Below, one piece after another: positions 1 through 14,455 of a stretch of DNA of 64,000 nucleotides (its first letter is position 1; every line of letters begins with the position of its first letter). Made by a program: the position numbers and the translations under genes. The notes beneath the pieces were generated by a model that worked only from the letters and a program-made list of their open reading frames with translations, had not been told where the DNA came from and made no database searches. This DNA is from Trichinella spiralis (taxonomy: Eukaryota; Nematoda; Enoplea; Trichinellida; Trichinellidae): positions 19,016,851-19,080,850 of the forward strand of contig CM012953.1 in the NCBI GenBank assembly GCA_000181795.3. The letters run 5' to 3'.

Positions 1-3000
1 CGTTAAATGTAAATTGTTAAAAATTTACATTGATCTTTAGCAGCACAATAGAAAATACTCTGAAGACTTTGCTGTCGATAATTGCATTTGTCTCTATTTA
101 TTATCGATTTTTTTTCAACAAATTACCCATTGCATGATGAATTTTATTAAAATATTTTCTGCTATCCCATTGGTTTACGCTAAAATGTTATCCTTCCTCT
201 CTTTTTTTTCGCTTTCAATTATTTGACTGATTACAACAACAGAATTCTCCTAATTCATGGCATGAAATCTCCTTTTATTTACTGTGGGCATTTTTCTCAA
301 AATTTATCAAAAAATTCAATAGCGAAACTGTCATTTATGTTGATATCATTTAAAAAATGTTCTTACTGTATTCCAAATAACATTTTCCCCTGACAATACT
401 GAAAGGTTGTTATTTTTGTAAAAAAATTGCATATAATCATTTAAATACTTAAATCAACATTATTATTATTAGCTGGTTATATTTTTTGTAATTCATCATA
501 CGTTAATGAAATAGCAATAAATGATTGGTAATGTTTTGCATTATTTTTTACAGTTTTCATTTTGCCATCAATTGTAAAATTCTCAGTGATTATTACATTT
601 GAAACATTTTTATAATGCACATTAAAAAAAACCACAAAATTACAGTAAAATATTATAACCATGTCTTATTTGAACCAGAAAATTAAAAAAAAACAATATA
701 AAAAGTGAATTTATCAACAAAAAAGTAATATATGTAATTTATTCATTTTTAGTATTTCACAGTTCAAAATTAATAATGTCTAATGAAATTTATCATGTGC
801 TCTATGAAAAAGCATGTTTCGTTCTTCTAATTGCAATTCTGTTATTGATTATTATTTAATAATTTCAATGCACAGTTATTAATGTCGATGTGCAGTTTTT
901 CTAATACTAAAAACTTAACGGATAAAATTTTATTTCGAAAGATTTTCATGCTGTGAAGTGAACAAACATTACTTTAAATAAACAGTTCGAGAAAAATATT
1001 ATTTCAGTTATTCAATTTCAACCGTTTATTATTACCAGTATTAATTTGCTACATTATTTACTCATCCTGTTCGTAACTAGCAAACACTTTCGTTTACTCT
1101 CTGCCGCACATAATTTATCATCTTAATTAGAATTAAGCTTAAAGTTGTGCAGTTAGTGTTTGCAATAAAATGAACTACAGATTGGTTGTAAATCTAAAAC
1201 TTCTTCCAAAAATTCATTAAAAAGTATAAATAAATCTATTGAAAAACAAATGAAAGCAGTGTCAGCTGCCTTTATTGAAATTTATGATTCCATAGCATAA
1301 TTGAACTTCACTAAAGTTTTCTAACAAAACTATGGGATATGAGAAAATATTGAAACGTAACAAAATATGCAAATTTGTATTTTATTTAGAAATGTTTATT
1401 ATTAAATAGTGATATTTTAAAATCAGTGTCGAAATTTTAGCTGCTCTAAAACAAAATATAAAACTAAATAAAAAGTAACATAAAAAGCTTATAAAGTCAT
1501 AAAGAAAAGTAATATAAAATGAACGACAAAAAATTAAATTTAATTCTATAATAAAATTACATACAAAATAAAACAATATCACTGCTTTTTAAAAATTGCA
1601 CTCAATCTATTTCATTTAATCATGAATTTTAAGCGAATTACTCGTGAGCGAATATCGAATCATGAATGTGCATCATTGATTTATTGTAAGGATAATTTCA
1701 GCCATTGAAACTTTATCAAAATTTTTTTTGAAAACAATATTAAACATATTAATTTTTAATTAGAAAACTGCATTTCTAAAATTTTCATATCATTTACACT
1801 CAGAAATACTTTCTGTATTTTCAAGATTTTTTAAGCTATGCAAATTTTTAAATTTAACTTTATTAGAAAATTAAAACTAGCTCAAAATCTTGATTTCATA
1901 AAACTTCTTAAACATGAATTTTTTTCATATTTGTCTGTAAAATAGGGGTATAGGTGTCTTTGAATAATTAAGAACCATAAACTTCTTTTCCGCTTTGGTT
2001 CTGGCAAGTAAGCCTTCCATGGCAAGTAAAACAAGTAAACAAATGTAGCACGTAAATTTCTTGATCTCTGATAATTTCTCAGTGAAGATAAATAAATTTT
2101 ATAAAATCAAAAAAAGTAAATTTATTAAAATCATTTCATCTGAGAAAAACGGATGAAAAATTATATGTATATTTAAAAAAATATTGAAATTTTTAAACAG
2201 TTGTTTATACACTGTTGAATTTGGTGCAAATTTTGTTTCTTGAATTGAATTATAATTTTGTAAATATCTAAAATATGATAATCTAAAATTATGCAAAATT
2301 ATGGTTTGTTAGATCTTTTCATTTTCAATTTTTATTGACAAAAGTGCTTCGGCTATTTGGACGTTTGAAAGAACATTTAACATATACAGCAACTTTTAAT
2401 TACACTTGGAGATGATTTAGCTCAAAAGGGCTAATCCTATGGCAGTCTGCTTTACCATAAATGTTACGGTCATCGACAAACTGATAAATCAATAAATGAG
2501 CAGTTATCAGTTCATTTATATGCAACAAGTAAGCAGCAAATAAGTTCTCATAAGTTGAAGCTTCGTTAGCCTTAAAATTTTGATTTATGATTGATTAATA
2601 AGCATTAATTCACTTTAAATTAAAGGAAATTTTCTGGCATTTGAACAACAATAGGAAGATAATTAGCAATCAAAATCAATTTCCATATTTATATTAATGA
2701 CTCTGTTGCTATAGCTGACAATTTTTCTGCTCAATTTTATCTTATTAAAAATAAAATATGCTTGAGCTGTTTAACAGTCTATATTTTTTCTGATTTTTTC
2801 CTTTTTATTTCCAATTATTTTATTTTATTTGCGGTTTGTTTCACGTTTTTCAAATTGCAAAATAATGAAAGGAAATAAAAAAGCAGTACTTTCATTCACT
2901 TTAATGAACACTATTTCAAGTTAAAAATTTAACAATTTTGAAAATTCTGCTGATCATTATTCATGTAAAGATATTTGAGATGCACTGACAGAGAAACAGC

Positions 3001-5592
3001 TACCTCATTTTTTTAAATAAATTTTTGCAATAAATAGTAGGAATATTTTGGATATCTGTAAGCAGTTTAAAAAATTTTCAGATCCTTTTCAGCTTTAATA
3101 GGCTTTAAAATGTTAAATTTTGAAAAGATATTTATTTTACATAAAGCAGAATAAACTTTTAATCATATGCACTTTGCTGCCCTTTGAAGAACTTAAAATC
3201 AACTTTACGAATTCTATTCATAACTAAAAGGCTAATATTTATAGACATTTTATTTAAAAACTTTAATTGAAAATCGTCATTTCTTCATGTACTTTTAGTA
3301 CACTAGCTGCACGCTTTTTGTATGCTATTATACAATTACAGCCGGTAGGTTACTGTAAATTTTTGCTATTGTTTTTTCACGTGGCATCTGTTAATTAGTT
3401 GAACTTATTATCTTTTGTTTACTCAGTGTATCTAAGTACAAACAAATACTCCTTAATTTTTTCATTGTATTCAATAATTTTTCAATTTAATAATTTTATT
3501 TTAAATTTGCATTAATTTTAAATTCATCAAATTCATATTTATATACTGATTGATATTACAATGCAATGTTATATATCTCAGATTAACGATTTTTAAAGCG
3601 TTACAGCATATTTTAGGAAGGCAGTATAATTAAAAATCAACATTTTATTTCATATTTTTACTTCAAGTTAAACATTTCAAGCAATTTTTTAATAAAACCA
3701 GACAAATAACATCAGCATAGTGACTGTTAAAAATGATTTAAAATGTTTTATTTTTATTTTAAAAATGTTTTAGTGACTTTTTTGAATATTTTGTTAAGTT
3801 TTGCCGCAATGACTCAACATTTTTCCCATTACAGTCATTGATGAAAACATCATGTAATGAATAATCACATAAAAATTTAATTTTTGACCAACATTGTTGT
3901 TTGAATGTAGGCATGCAAAAAATTCACGCCGATGATGCTTACATAGTCTTCAACACAGCAGATAATTTCATGAACATATTCCTAGCTTCAACGTTTTAAG
4001 GAAGAGGATTTTTTTATCTGTTTGAAAAAAATTATACATAAGTGCACAATTCCGCAAAATCTGACAGAAATGAAAAAAAAAACTACTTATGATTCATGTG
4101 TTTAAAAGCAATTTATAATCCTTGCTAAGCATTTCTTGTTTACTGCTTCTAATCTAAGGGTAGAGAAAGGAATGAATGCATATTATCGATTACATAAGAT
4201 TTGGGGTTTGTTCTCTTTGTTAAAGTTTTAAAAATTTTTGTGTCAGAAAGTAATTTTTATATTATATTTTTTTAACTCTCTGTTTTATAATATTACTTAC
4301 TGTAATATTTTAGTTAATTTTTGTTTAATTTCCTAAAAGAAATTATTAATGAAGCTTGCAGTCTTTAAATCAAACTTTCCTAGCAGTTTGCGAATGACCA
4401 CAGAAATTATAGAAATGATTAATGTTCACATAATTCAGCTTTAAACTATTTACTCAATATTAATAAAGCATCTAAGCAAAACAGCTTGATTTCTATTACA
4501 GCAGTTAATAATCTTAGACCATACGTTTATGTTTAAAGGTCCGTATAATAAACCTTATACAACTTTTAAGTGAACATGAATACTGTTTGAAGAAAGTAGG
4601 CGACAGTACTACAACATTTCCAATAAAATCTAATTATAAAAAGCAAAACTTCAATTTTTCAATTTATGAGAAGTCAAATGAGCGATTATCAGGCTACATA
4701 CTGTATTTTTGCACGTACTTTTTCACATTACATATAATTATTTTTAGTTCTTGCATATCATAAAAATAACAAAAACAACAATAATAATAATGCAGTTAAA
4801 TCATAAAACATATGCTAATGATAGCAAAACTTCCGCATTTATTTTGATATTTTGTAGGTGTCTTCCATAAATTAACTATTATCTTTTAAAACAACACTTT
4901 ATTGCAAGAAAGTTAATTTACTAACATTAAAAATATTGATTTGTATTATAACATACCAGTTCATTTATAAATTGCTTAACGTTTTGCAGCAATTACTAAA
5001 GCTAGTATGAATTTTACATTTATAATACGAGTTGAATTAAAATTATAAGATATTAGATGAAATGCTAAAGAAATTTAAAATCTACTAAAATTTTATTTAC
5101 ATGTTTGCTGAATGAAATCAAATTTTAAAAAATGTAAAGGCAAATCAAGTGAATATTTTGTATTTCAGTTAATTATATGAAATAGCTGATTAAAATTAAG
5201 AAATTATGGTATAATCAGTTCGTTTACTTATTATTTTTAATTTACAGCTAGATAACGCCTGTGCATAACAAAATAATCTATTATTTAATAAATTCATGAT
5301 ATTTATCATGCAAATAATAATGAAGCTTTTTCTTCATGAAGCTCTTACGTTGCGCATACATGATGCACATTTTTTATGAAACAAAATTCAGAAACTGCAT
5401 AAGCAACTTTCGTTGATGCTTACAAACTGGTTACTTTTTAACTCACTGCGTTAATCTTAAATGATATCAGTTTATGAAATAATTTAGCAACGTTGAACAC
5501 TGATGTCAACACTAAGAGTGACTGAATGTAATTTAAAATGGCATCGTGGTGACGGTAATGTATAGCTATCTGTTAATGAACTGTTCACTCTA

Positions 5593-5632
5593 TATTATTA
5601 TTAATTATTAATTATTATTATTATTATTATTT
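5593..5632. repeat. ATT/TTA microsatellite
   Basis: An imperfect run of TTA/ATT trinucleotides in the intergenic desert. No coding or regulatory role is apparent. Confidence 0.85.
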
Positions 5633-7860
5633 ACAATCATCGTGTTGCAAAACTGTCTTTAAAATATTTAATTTAAATAGTAAATTTCTTCTTCAATAAT
5701 GTAGATTGATGTTCTGTTAAAATAAAAGTAGCTTAATGTTTTCATTGAACTGCAAGTTTACATCCATGTATAACTAATGAATTGCTTACATAATGGATCA
5801 TCGATTAACACTTTGCTAAATAGATTTATAAGGAAAGCTATTTCACTTTCCTGTGTGCAATTGACATACTTATGCATGAGTTAAAAATAAGATAATTGTA
5901 TAGTGATGTTAAATCAAAATTTTGATGAATTAATACTTTTAGAATTAGCACGACTGCTACGTACACTGAACAGTTTAATATATAAATTAGAAATTCTTCA
6001 CGAATTGTTTGATGTTGCTGTTAATATTGTTTAACATGTTTTTATGCTTATTGGAGAATATAATTAAAATTTATTTTTTGAATGCGGAAAATAAGTTGAT
6101 TATATTATAAATTATGATTGTTTTAGGTCTCTAGGCAGGCCATATAAGCTTTAACAAAGTGGCAGGACAATTTTCAAGTAAAACAGACAATTCTATCAGT
6201 AGTAATAATAGTTTTCGAATGATTTTAATGATATTTTTAAAAAATAGTGAACATATCAGTTTGATTTGTTGTTAAAAATGTGTAAAATGGAAATTATAAT
6301 ACGTATAAAAAAAACTGACTGATTGTCTCAAATAGAAGCATCTGTACAATGAAAATGCTTTCGACTGGCGGTGTTTCAATTGATCGCTCCAACGACATCT
6401 GTCTATTTCTATCATTATATAATGTTGACAACGACAACCAGTAAATGTTCAAGTCGGCTCAATGATCTTTTCAATAAATGCGTTCAGTTATTCGTTATTC
6501 ACTAAAGCCAAGCTCGCTGAATAATCATTTCTCTATCTTCTGCTATTGCTTCAATGACCCAAAGCATCCGGGCTAAAGCCGATTGTTTTTTCTTATTGTT
6601 TCTGCCGATATAAGCTTTTTTCATTAATCGAAACTTTCATTATTCATCTATGAATCAAGCATGAATGGAAAAAAAATTTTCAAGCGTCACTCAGCTACAC
6701 TATCAAGAAGTCAGTCAGTAAAGTCAGGTTAGATATTATATTTCATATTTTTCAAAAGCAATGTTGAAATGCTAATAATAATATGTTTCTTTTGTTCTTT
6801 TAAATTTATCTAACATCATTATAATGCAAAATCATCAATGCATTTGTTTTGCTTTAATTATTTCAATTTTATTCTATTGTATTAATTAGATAATATCCAA
6901 TTCTCAATGTTTATAAAGCAAAGATAATTAATTACCATTTAAATGCAATGATAACATCATTTACGTTTAAAGGCTTTATTATGAAAAATTGTGTGTGTGA
7001 AAAATGAAATTATTCTATATTCTGCTTTATTTTTAGTAATTAATGCGACTGAATTATACGATAATAATAAATATTCACATATGAAGTTATGAAAGTGGAA
7101 ACTTAATTAACTCGAAAATAGTGAAATATTATTCAAACCAATGATTTTACGGATTCACAAAATACACTAAATTTTACCAATATACTGCAGCAGGAACTTT
7201 TTTTACTTTATTTATAAAAACAATTTATTTAAATGAAGTTTCATAGTTGATTTCTTCGTTTAAAACATATTTTTATTTAAGAAAGTTACAATGCGCAAAT
7301 TAAATTTTATTCAATGCATTGATTATTTTATTGAATTTTATTACAATTGTTTACAGCGGTTTGCATTTTTTACTTTTTAAATTCATTTTAGAAAAATATT
7401 TCATCTCTACATTATTTTACCATTACTTTGAAATATTAAAAATAGTCAAATTTGCATACTATTCACGTTTCTCTTTCTCTTTTCAAAATGATGATTGCTG
7501 TACTGTCAAATGAGAGCTTTTGAAAATTTTGAAAAAAAAGTGATAAAACAAAGGAAAATGATAATAATAATAATTTATAACACGTGATTTTTTAAGCGCT
7601 TGATCTTACTCAAATTCTTACATAAATATGGATGAAATTCATTTTTGGAAAACTGGCATACAACGTATTAGAGGCCACTAAAAAGTTGTTAAATCTTAAT
7701 TTTCATTCTTACTAACTACAAAAAATAAATTTTTCATAAATATTCATTATTATTCCAGGCTTATTGTAGCATTGTATGAATCAATCATTGCTATTCCTTA
7801 TATTAATCAATAATAAAGCTTTTAATGAAAACGATGAACAATCTTGACGTTGCGTATGTA

Positions 7861-7862
7861 TA

Positions 7863-7894
<32 letters not shown>

Positions 7895-7895
7895 T
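7861..7895. repeat. (TA)n microsatellite
   Basis: About 35 bp of TA dinucleotide repeat interrupted by one ATG step. Simple-sequence DNA in the desert. Confidence 0.9.
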
Positions 7896-10800
7896 AATTT
7901 ACTTAAAAGGAGTGATTTTTATTATCAATAATTTTTTATGAATATTTTTTCATCAAGCAAGTATATTGTTAATTACTGTATTAAACACTTTAAGATAATA
8001 AAAGTGGTTTTCAGTTGAAATTTAAAAAGAAGTATAGTTGATTTTAAAAATTGATTTTTGCAAAAGTTTTATTTATACAAATGAATTTCAACAATAATGC
8101 ATATGACACTATTCATTTAGAATTTTTTCATTTGAAAAACTGAACAATGCATTTCATTATTGCTTTATTTCTTAATGTTTCAAAATATGATTTTACTTAT
8201 TATTCGAATAAATTTTTAATTTAAATTTACATAAATCCCTCATCTTTTATAATTTTTCTGCCTGTTTACTTCGCATAATTAGTTTGTTGCTGCCACAATG
8301 CACAGACGTCAAACATGCAATCACATGATACAGCGAGAAGAAATCCAATAGCTCTTTTCGCTAAATGAACTTATTATTAGTTTAGATGGGTAAGCTAATT
8401 TTAACTTATAATATGCACATTAATGCTAAAGAATGTTATCAATGATTTCAGCTTTACATGTAAAATATGTAAATGTTTATTGCTGAAAAATAATTTATTA
8501 TTTGCAAAGAAATTTGTTCAAATATTGAATTATTAAATTCATATAAAATGCATTTCACAAATATTCAGTTATGAATAATTTATAACGTCTTTTTATTAAT
8601 TTTTAATGCTAAAAAAATAATTTTAAAACAATGAAAAAACGAAATTACAATTTTACACGTTGTTTAATAAATTTTTTGACTTGAAAACTTTAAATTATCA
8701 TCAAATATCATCTGCAAAATAAAATTTTAGTACTATAATAGAAAGAGATGCTCTGTGTGACGAATTGGTTCATCAATGTTTAAAAATGGAATTAATATTA
8801 TAAATAAAAAGCAACATCTTATATTTGAAGAAGAAGCATTACGTTTAATCTGTTAAAATTATCATGCTTTAAAGCCTTTTTTACTGTTATTTTGAAATTT
8901 CAATGCCGCAGCGGAATGAACGAGTGCGAGCTTTGCATTTGCATCATCGTTTTAAACACTGGCGTAACAAAGTAGCATTAGTGAACTTAGATTAAGCTAG
9001 CTCTGCAAAGCTTAACAATGACAACATAGTTGTTACAACTCCAATTGCTTCTCAAATTTAATTCGTTTAGCAGTCTTTGATTTCGAGACATGAACGCTCT
9101 TTTAACTCAACGGAAAATTCATTTTTATTCAAGTATAAAATCAACTATTATTTCACTTCTGTACCAACCTAATGCATGCTATGTGTTAAGATGTTGATGG
9201 CGGAGAATGTATGGCTATCACTAAAACATATTTGCCACTGAATTAAAATGTATTTATCTATTTCTAATAATGCCAATTTTATTTTATGCCGTTTTAATTT
9301 GTAATTTAATCATGCATTTAAATTTTATCATTTATTTAATACTAAAAATTACGTTAATTTGAAATGTAAAACAGCAAAACATTTTATGAATAAAACTTTG
9401 ATGATATTGTTATTAAAAATAAGTTTAAATATTTTTTTACGGAAACATGGTCTGTTGTTTTACTTTATATATACTTTTGAAAAAATGTCCATTTTCATCT
9501 TAAAAATAAGTATATTTGAACTCTGTTTTTATTTAAATTGAGACTACTTATTAAATAGCCTTTGTTATTGCAATATCTGTCCCTATGATCATCTTTATTT
9601 ATTTATTGCCATACCAAATCGTATCCTGTATCATGACATATATTTTATTATTATCTTAAATATCATTTTTTAATAAATGTTTCAATAGTTTTCATTTATA
9701 ATGAATTATGTACGGTGTCTGTCGCTTTCTAGTTTTTTAAAATAGGATTGGCAGTTTGTGTTAATGAAATTATACATTGCGTAAATTTTGAAAACGTATC
9801 GTTTAGTGTAAGTATGGCAAACCACAATGTAAATAAACTTTATTATTTTTTTAATCTTTGCAATTAAATAATAGAAGAATTTGATAAAATTAAATGAATT
9901 CAGCATGTGAAACGAAAATGAATTTGTAATTAATGTGAATAGCAGGTACAATTTATAAGATACAGTTGTCATGCAAGAAGTTGTATTAAATTTCTTTAAA
10001 TTCATTCTTATATAAATTTTAATATATGCTTCAAGAAAAGTATGCGATATAATACAGTGAAACTTACATGAAATCAAGCTGTTTAAATAAAATTACATGA
10101 AAATGAAATATCGTTGATATTTATAACTAATTTGTCATATAAATTATAATGGCATCATAAAATAAATTTTTGGGTTAGTTATATAGTTATCTTAATTTAT
10201 AATTTACAATTTTACAAAGTGAAGTTCAATATATACAGAATTCATCACAATACATTACAGTAAAGTGCATTTTTAATTGCCTTCTTAATAGCACATTTTT
10301 TAGAAATCATCCTAACATGCTTTTACTTGCGAATCACTTTTCATAAATGCAAACTTTTACCACAGCTGTAAAATATCTGCGTAATTGAGAAATAAATATA
10401 TCCTGGCAGTTGTACTTTCTTTGAATTATGAAAATTAAATTTTTACATAAGAATTTATGTAACTGTCATTTATGTAACAATAATATTTTGGCCATTTTAA
10501 TCAAAAAGTAATAAATTCTATGTTAGATTTTAGTAATTCAACGCATCTTAATACCTAACTTGCAAAGAAGCACACAGTAGCAGTTCTCGGTGAGACTTTT
10601 TGTAGCAAAATATTAAGCACAAATTTATTAATTCAGGTTGTAAACAAAAAAAACATGAGCATAAAAATAAAAATGCAATTGCAGCTCGTTCCATATTTCA
10701 CATGCATTTGCATTGTTTTCATTATGTTCTTTTGTTTTAAATAGTAAATAAATAATTAATTAATTAATACAATATAAAAGTAATTACATTTTCTATAAAA

Positions 10801-12610
10801 TTGCATTTGAAACTTCTTTGTTTATGAAACTTTAATATCTTGAATATATTTCAAAGCAAATACACTGAGATTAAATTGCATCGATGAAATTTGAATTTTC
10901 ATTTGTTTATACTCTTTGCATTCCATTGTTATTTTTCATCGTGAAAAGAATTTGCTTCATTTATAATAATTATAATGTATAGTCAGCTTTTTACTTTTAA
11001 TTTAGCGTTGCATTTATTACTTACTATTGTATAGATATTGAAAGTAAAAGTGCTATTTTTTCATTGAATGAAATATACAATGCATACTTACTTTACATTC
11101 TAAATTCTTTTTATTTTTTATTTTTATAAAGCAAAATGTACTTTTTAGTATGACTGTGATTTCTTAAATTTTATTATTTTGTTCATCTGATAGGGCATGT
11201 TTATATATGGTCTAATTTAGTATTAGCTAAATTTTATTTAAGGTAATACTTTTGGGAATTGTTTTGCTTTACATTGATTCTACAGATATAAATATGAATA
11301 TGTTTGAAATGAAAAGAAATATAATAAATAATGAAATTTTCTTGTCCAAAAAAGTAATTCGGGAATACGATAAAAGAAATCATATGAAACATAAATGTAA
11401 TATTTTAAATTTCTTGTTTTATAATTTTTTGCATTTATAAAATTTGTCGAAATTTTGAATTTACCGTTGAAGTTTCTTAGATTTATTATAAAAAGAAAAA
11501 GTAGTTGCATTTTTAAACTGAAACAAAATTCCAATTTGCAGAACGTTTTACATTTACAAAAAAATTTCATCCGAAATACTAAAGTGAAAACTTTTGAAAT
11601 ATACTGAAAGAATTTATCATTTTTCAAACTTTTGATGAGCTAGTGAAAAAGTTTGCATTTTTCAAAGAAATATTTCAACAATTAAAATATTGTTGTTTAC
11701 TTCATTAACGCTAAATAATAGCGGTGAATGATTGGAAATCCGATTGCTTAACAATTTTCTCAGCAACTGTTTTATTCCCCCTTTAATTTAGTGCAGCAAT
11801 TATTAAAAGCTTTATCGTTTTAAAACTGAATGCTAAGTGATATAAAAAATCCGGTAATTTGGTGTTCACCGAATTGAGCTTCCTCGCTGAAACATTTGCC
11901 TTTGACAGCTGCCAGTAAAATTGTGACGCGATGAACAACTTGCAATTTTAGTAGTAGCTTAATTTTCATGTTTCAAAGATGACAAAGATAACTTCCAAAG
12001 TTTCTCTTGTTATATTATATACTTTATCAAATAACAAACAAACCAATAAAAATGTCATTTTTTCACTCCGAAGAATATTTATTCTTGATCACCACTTTTA
12101 TTAAAGTATTTTTTTATTTTATTTTATTGCTTTTCTGAAAATTATTAAAGCAACAGCTGCTGTAAATGTACCAATTGAGAAGATTAATGACACATATGGC
12201 CATTGCAAAGTGTCATGTGTAGTTCAGTAATGAAAAAAAATTATTTATTTAAATAATTTATTTATTTATGAACTTTTCTTTTTAATACAGTGAACATATT
12301 AATCAAGAAAATGATGAAAATTTTTCATGTTTATAGTTGACGAACTCAATATAAAAAAAGATTTAAAGCAATGTGACTGACAGCATTGCATTGAACAGCA
12401 GCTACCTATTGCAAATTGCCATTAATAAAAGGCAATTTTAGTTATCAGTTTTAAATATAAAAATGTATATCACACACATTTCTATTATTATCACATGCAT
12501 CACTCATAAATGAAATTATTCATTTTTTTCAAGCTTCACTTTTAATATAGCTTTATATTAATTTGAAGAAGATATTTCATTATATATTATTTTTTGAGAT
12601 GCTTTATGCG

Positions 12611-12630
12611 TGTATATATATATATATATT
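12611..12630. repeat. (TA)n short run
   Basis: A short TA dinucleotide tract next to AT-rich unique sequence. Confidence 0.8.
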
Positions 12631-13935
12631 TATAGCATAGCATATTGTAAATTTATTTTAATATTTTGTGATTTTTGATGTAATTCGATCCAATAACAAG
12701 AATATAGTATAAGTTTCTCTTTTTCGTGCTGGATGAAGGAGAATATTTTCAAGTTGGAAGTTGAAAATAATTTTCCAGGAAGTAGAATAGCTTGATTGAC
12801 GTGCATAAAATACGTGCAATTGGAAAATTGAAAAATTTTAAAAGAATCCTTTGAAAATTTTTATCATTTGCACCAGTAGTAGGCCAGAGGAATTGCTTTG
12901 ATTTTCAATTTCGAGTATTCAGTTTTTGCTTGCATAGTGGAACGAGAGGGAAAAAATAAAAGTGCTTTTTTTTATTTGCAAAATTAACATTTTTATTTAT
13001 TATCACCGGGACTTGAAAAAGATAAAAATTCAAGCCGGCTTGTGATTGAAGAATTAGTAAAACACTGCTTTGCTTGCTCAATGTTGAAGATGATCAATGA
13101 AAGAAAAGAGGTTTTAAAAATAGAAATTTCAAAAGTTGTCTTAAGTTTTATTTTATTTTATACTTTGCCGAAAAATTGATCGATTCCACCACCAGAATAT
13201 TTAAAATAAAATCTTATCACTGCTAACATACACTTCAAAACTCATATGCTTGCATTTCTCGTTTTATACTTTCTGTTATACTGGCTTTCTCGAAAAAAAT
13301 AATACAAATTTCCAAAGTAGAAAAGGCAACAAAAGGTATAAATAAATATATTTGCATTTTTTAAAAAGAAATTAAATTTTTGTTTCAATCAGAACCATGA
13401 ATTATTTTATTTTCATCTTATTCTTTCTCCGCATTTACATAAATAAATAGATCAATAAGTGCATTTTGAACACAAGCATATTCATTCCCATTCACTTTTC
13501 ATTGTTCAACTGTGAAAGTTCGAACAAATTTACTGATTAATAAAGACCAGTTAATAAAGCCAGTTTAATGGCCATTCATTAAAGCGGTTTCTTGCTTGGT
13601 AGCTTCTTTGTTCTAATGCTAATTGACTTAGTCCGATTATACATCAACAGTAGACAAACAAAGAGAATGCAAATGCATACTACTTACTGTTCAATGAAAA
13701 TGAATGAAGAAGTTGATGAATGTTGGAAATTTTGAGCTTAATGATGAAACCGTAACACAGGGTTTTTCTGTTCATGATTGCATTAACAATTGAAAATAGT
13801 CAATAGATTAGAGCAGTTGGAGGAAAAATTGATCAAGCTGATGATGATTGTTGCATGACTCATCCTCCTTATCCATTCTCTGCAATAAAAGCGATAAAAG
13901 ATGATAAATTTAAATCACATCCAAGGGTAGATTCT

Positions 13936-13977
13936 TTATTATTATTATTATTAGTATCATTTATTATTATTATTAAT
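13936..13977. repeat. TTA/ATT microsatellite
   Basis: Two adjacent runs of TTA trinucleotides separated by a short interruption, about 500 bp upstream of the KChIP-like start codon. Confidence 0.85.
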
Positions 13978-14040
13978 TGACAATGTAGAATGATAGCAAT
14001 AGTAGTAATGGTAATTTTTCTTCTTTCCTTTCAAACAACG

Positions 14041-14455
14041 TCCAAATGGTAAAAATTATTCCAGTTGAGAGTGGGGGCGCTGTGAGTGAGGTCGGTCGAT
14101 GTTCAAGCTTGATTTCAAAGCGTTTGCTTAGCATGTGTCATCACTATCAGCGTATATCTGTCATGCAAAAGCCGCGTACACAAGCGGCGATCAGTCAATT
14201 CTGTCCAAGCGTCGCCATTTTTATTGGTTAATAATAAGCAAGCATAACCAGTGTTCTTCATCTCTGTGCTCTGATTGTTTCGATTATAGTAGTCGCGGCA
14301 AAATTCTGTCCAATTTGACCACACCCGACAGCAAGCATACTTTAATTGAATAAAAATCAATTATTCTTTCATCTATAATACATCTACAAGTGTTTTTTAA
14401 AGAAAAAACAAAACCCACTGTGTGGGGAATATTTATTGATAAATTGATATAAATA
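14041..14455 (+). promoter_or_regulatory. Probable promoter/5' UTR of KChIP-like gene
   Basis: Base composition rises sharply here compared with the desert to the left, and the stretch ends at the start codon of the calcium-sensor gene. Overlapping frames are open on both strands but none has a recognisable motif, which is what a GC-richer non-coding stretch gives by chance. A promoter with 5' UTR is the simplest reading. No TATA box or splice acceptor was identified with confidence, so the transcription start is unknown. Confidence 0.35.

Larger units (their letters stand above)
1..14040. other. AT-rich gene desert
   Basis: No gene can be supported here on either strand. Open frames are short, rich in Phe, Ile, Lys, Asn and Leu, lack recognisable motifs and look like chance frames in AT-rich DNA. 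No transposase or reverse transcriptase motif was seen. Simple repeats are listed separately. A stretch near 6,340-6,640 is visibly less AT-rich than its surroundings and could be regulatory. The desert lies directly upstream of a KChIP-like gene, so part of it may be that gene's distal control region; that is inference. Undetected ncRNA genes or very small exons cannot be excluded. Confidence 0.7.

Noticed and set aside
9706-10077. 123-codon open frame on the minus strand in the desert
   Set aside because: Composition is that of random AT-rich DNA (Ile, Phe, Tyr, Lys), with no motif, no splice context and no neighbouring exons.
11252-11627. Overlapping open frames on both strands
   Set aside because: They overlap, have low-complexity composition and resemble no family.
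13508-13525. Another GTTCGAA string considered as a tRNA promoter element
   Set aside because: No acceptor stem pairing or A box at the right distance.
14046-14360. Several open frames on both strands upstream of the KChIP gene
   Set aside because: All are short and mutually overlapping in a GC-richer patch; none has a motif. A promoter/5' UTR is simpler.
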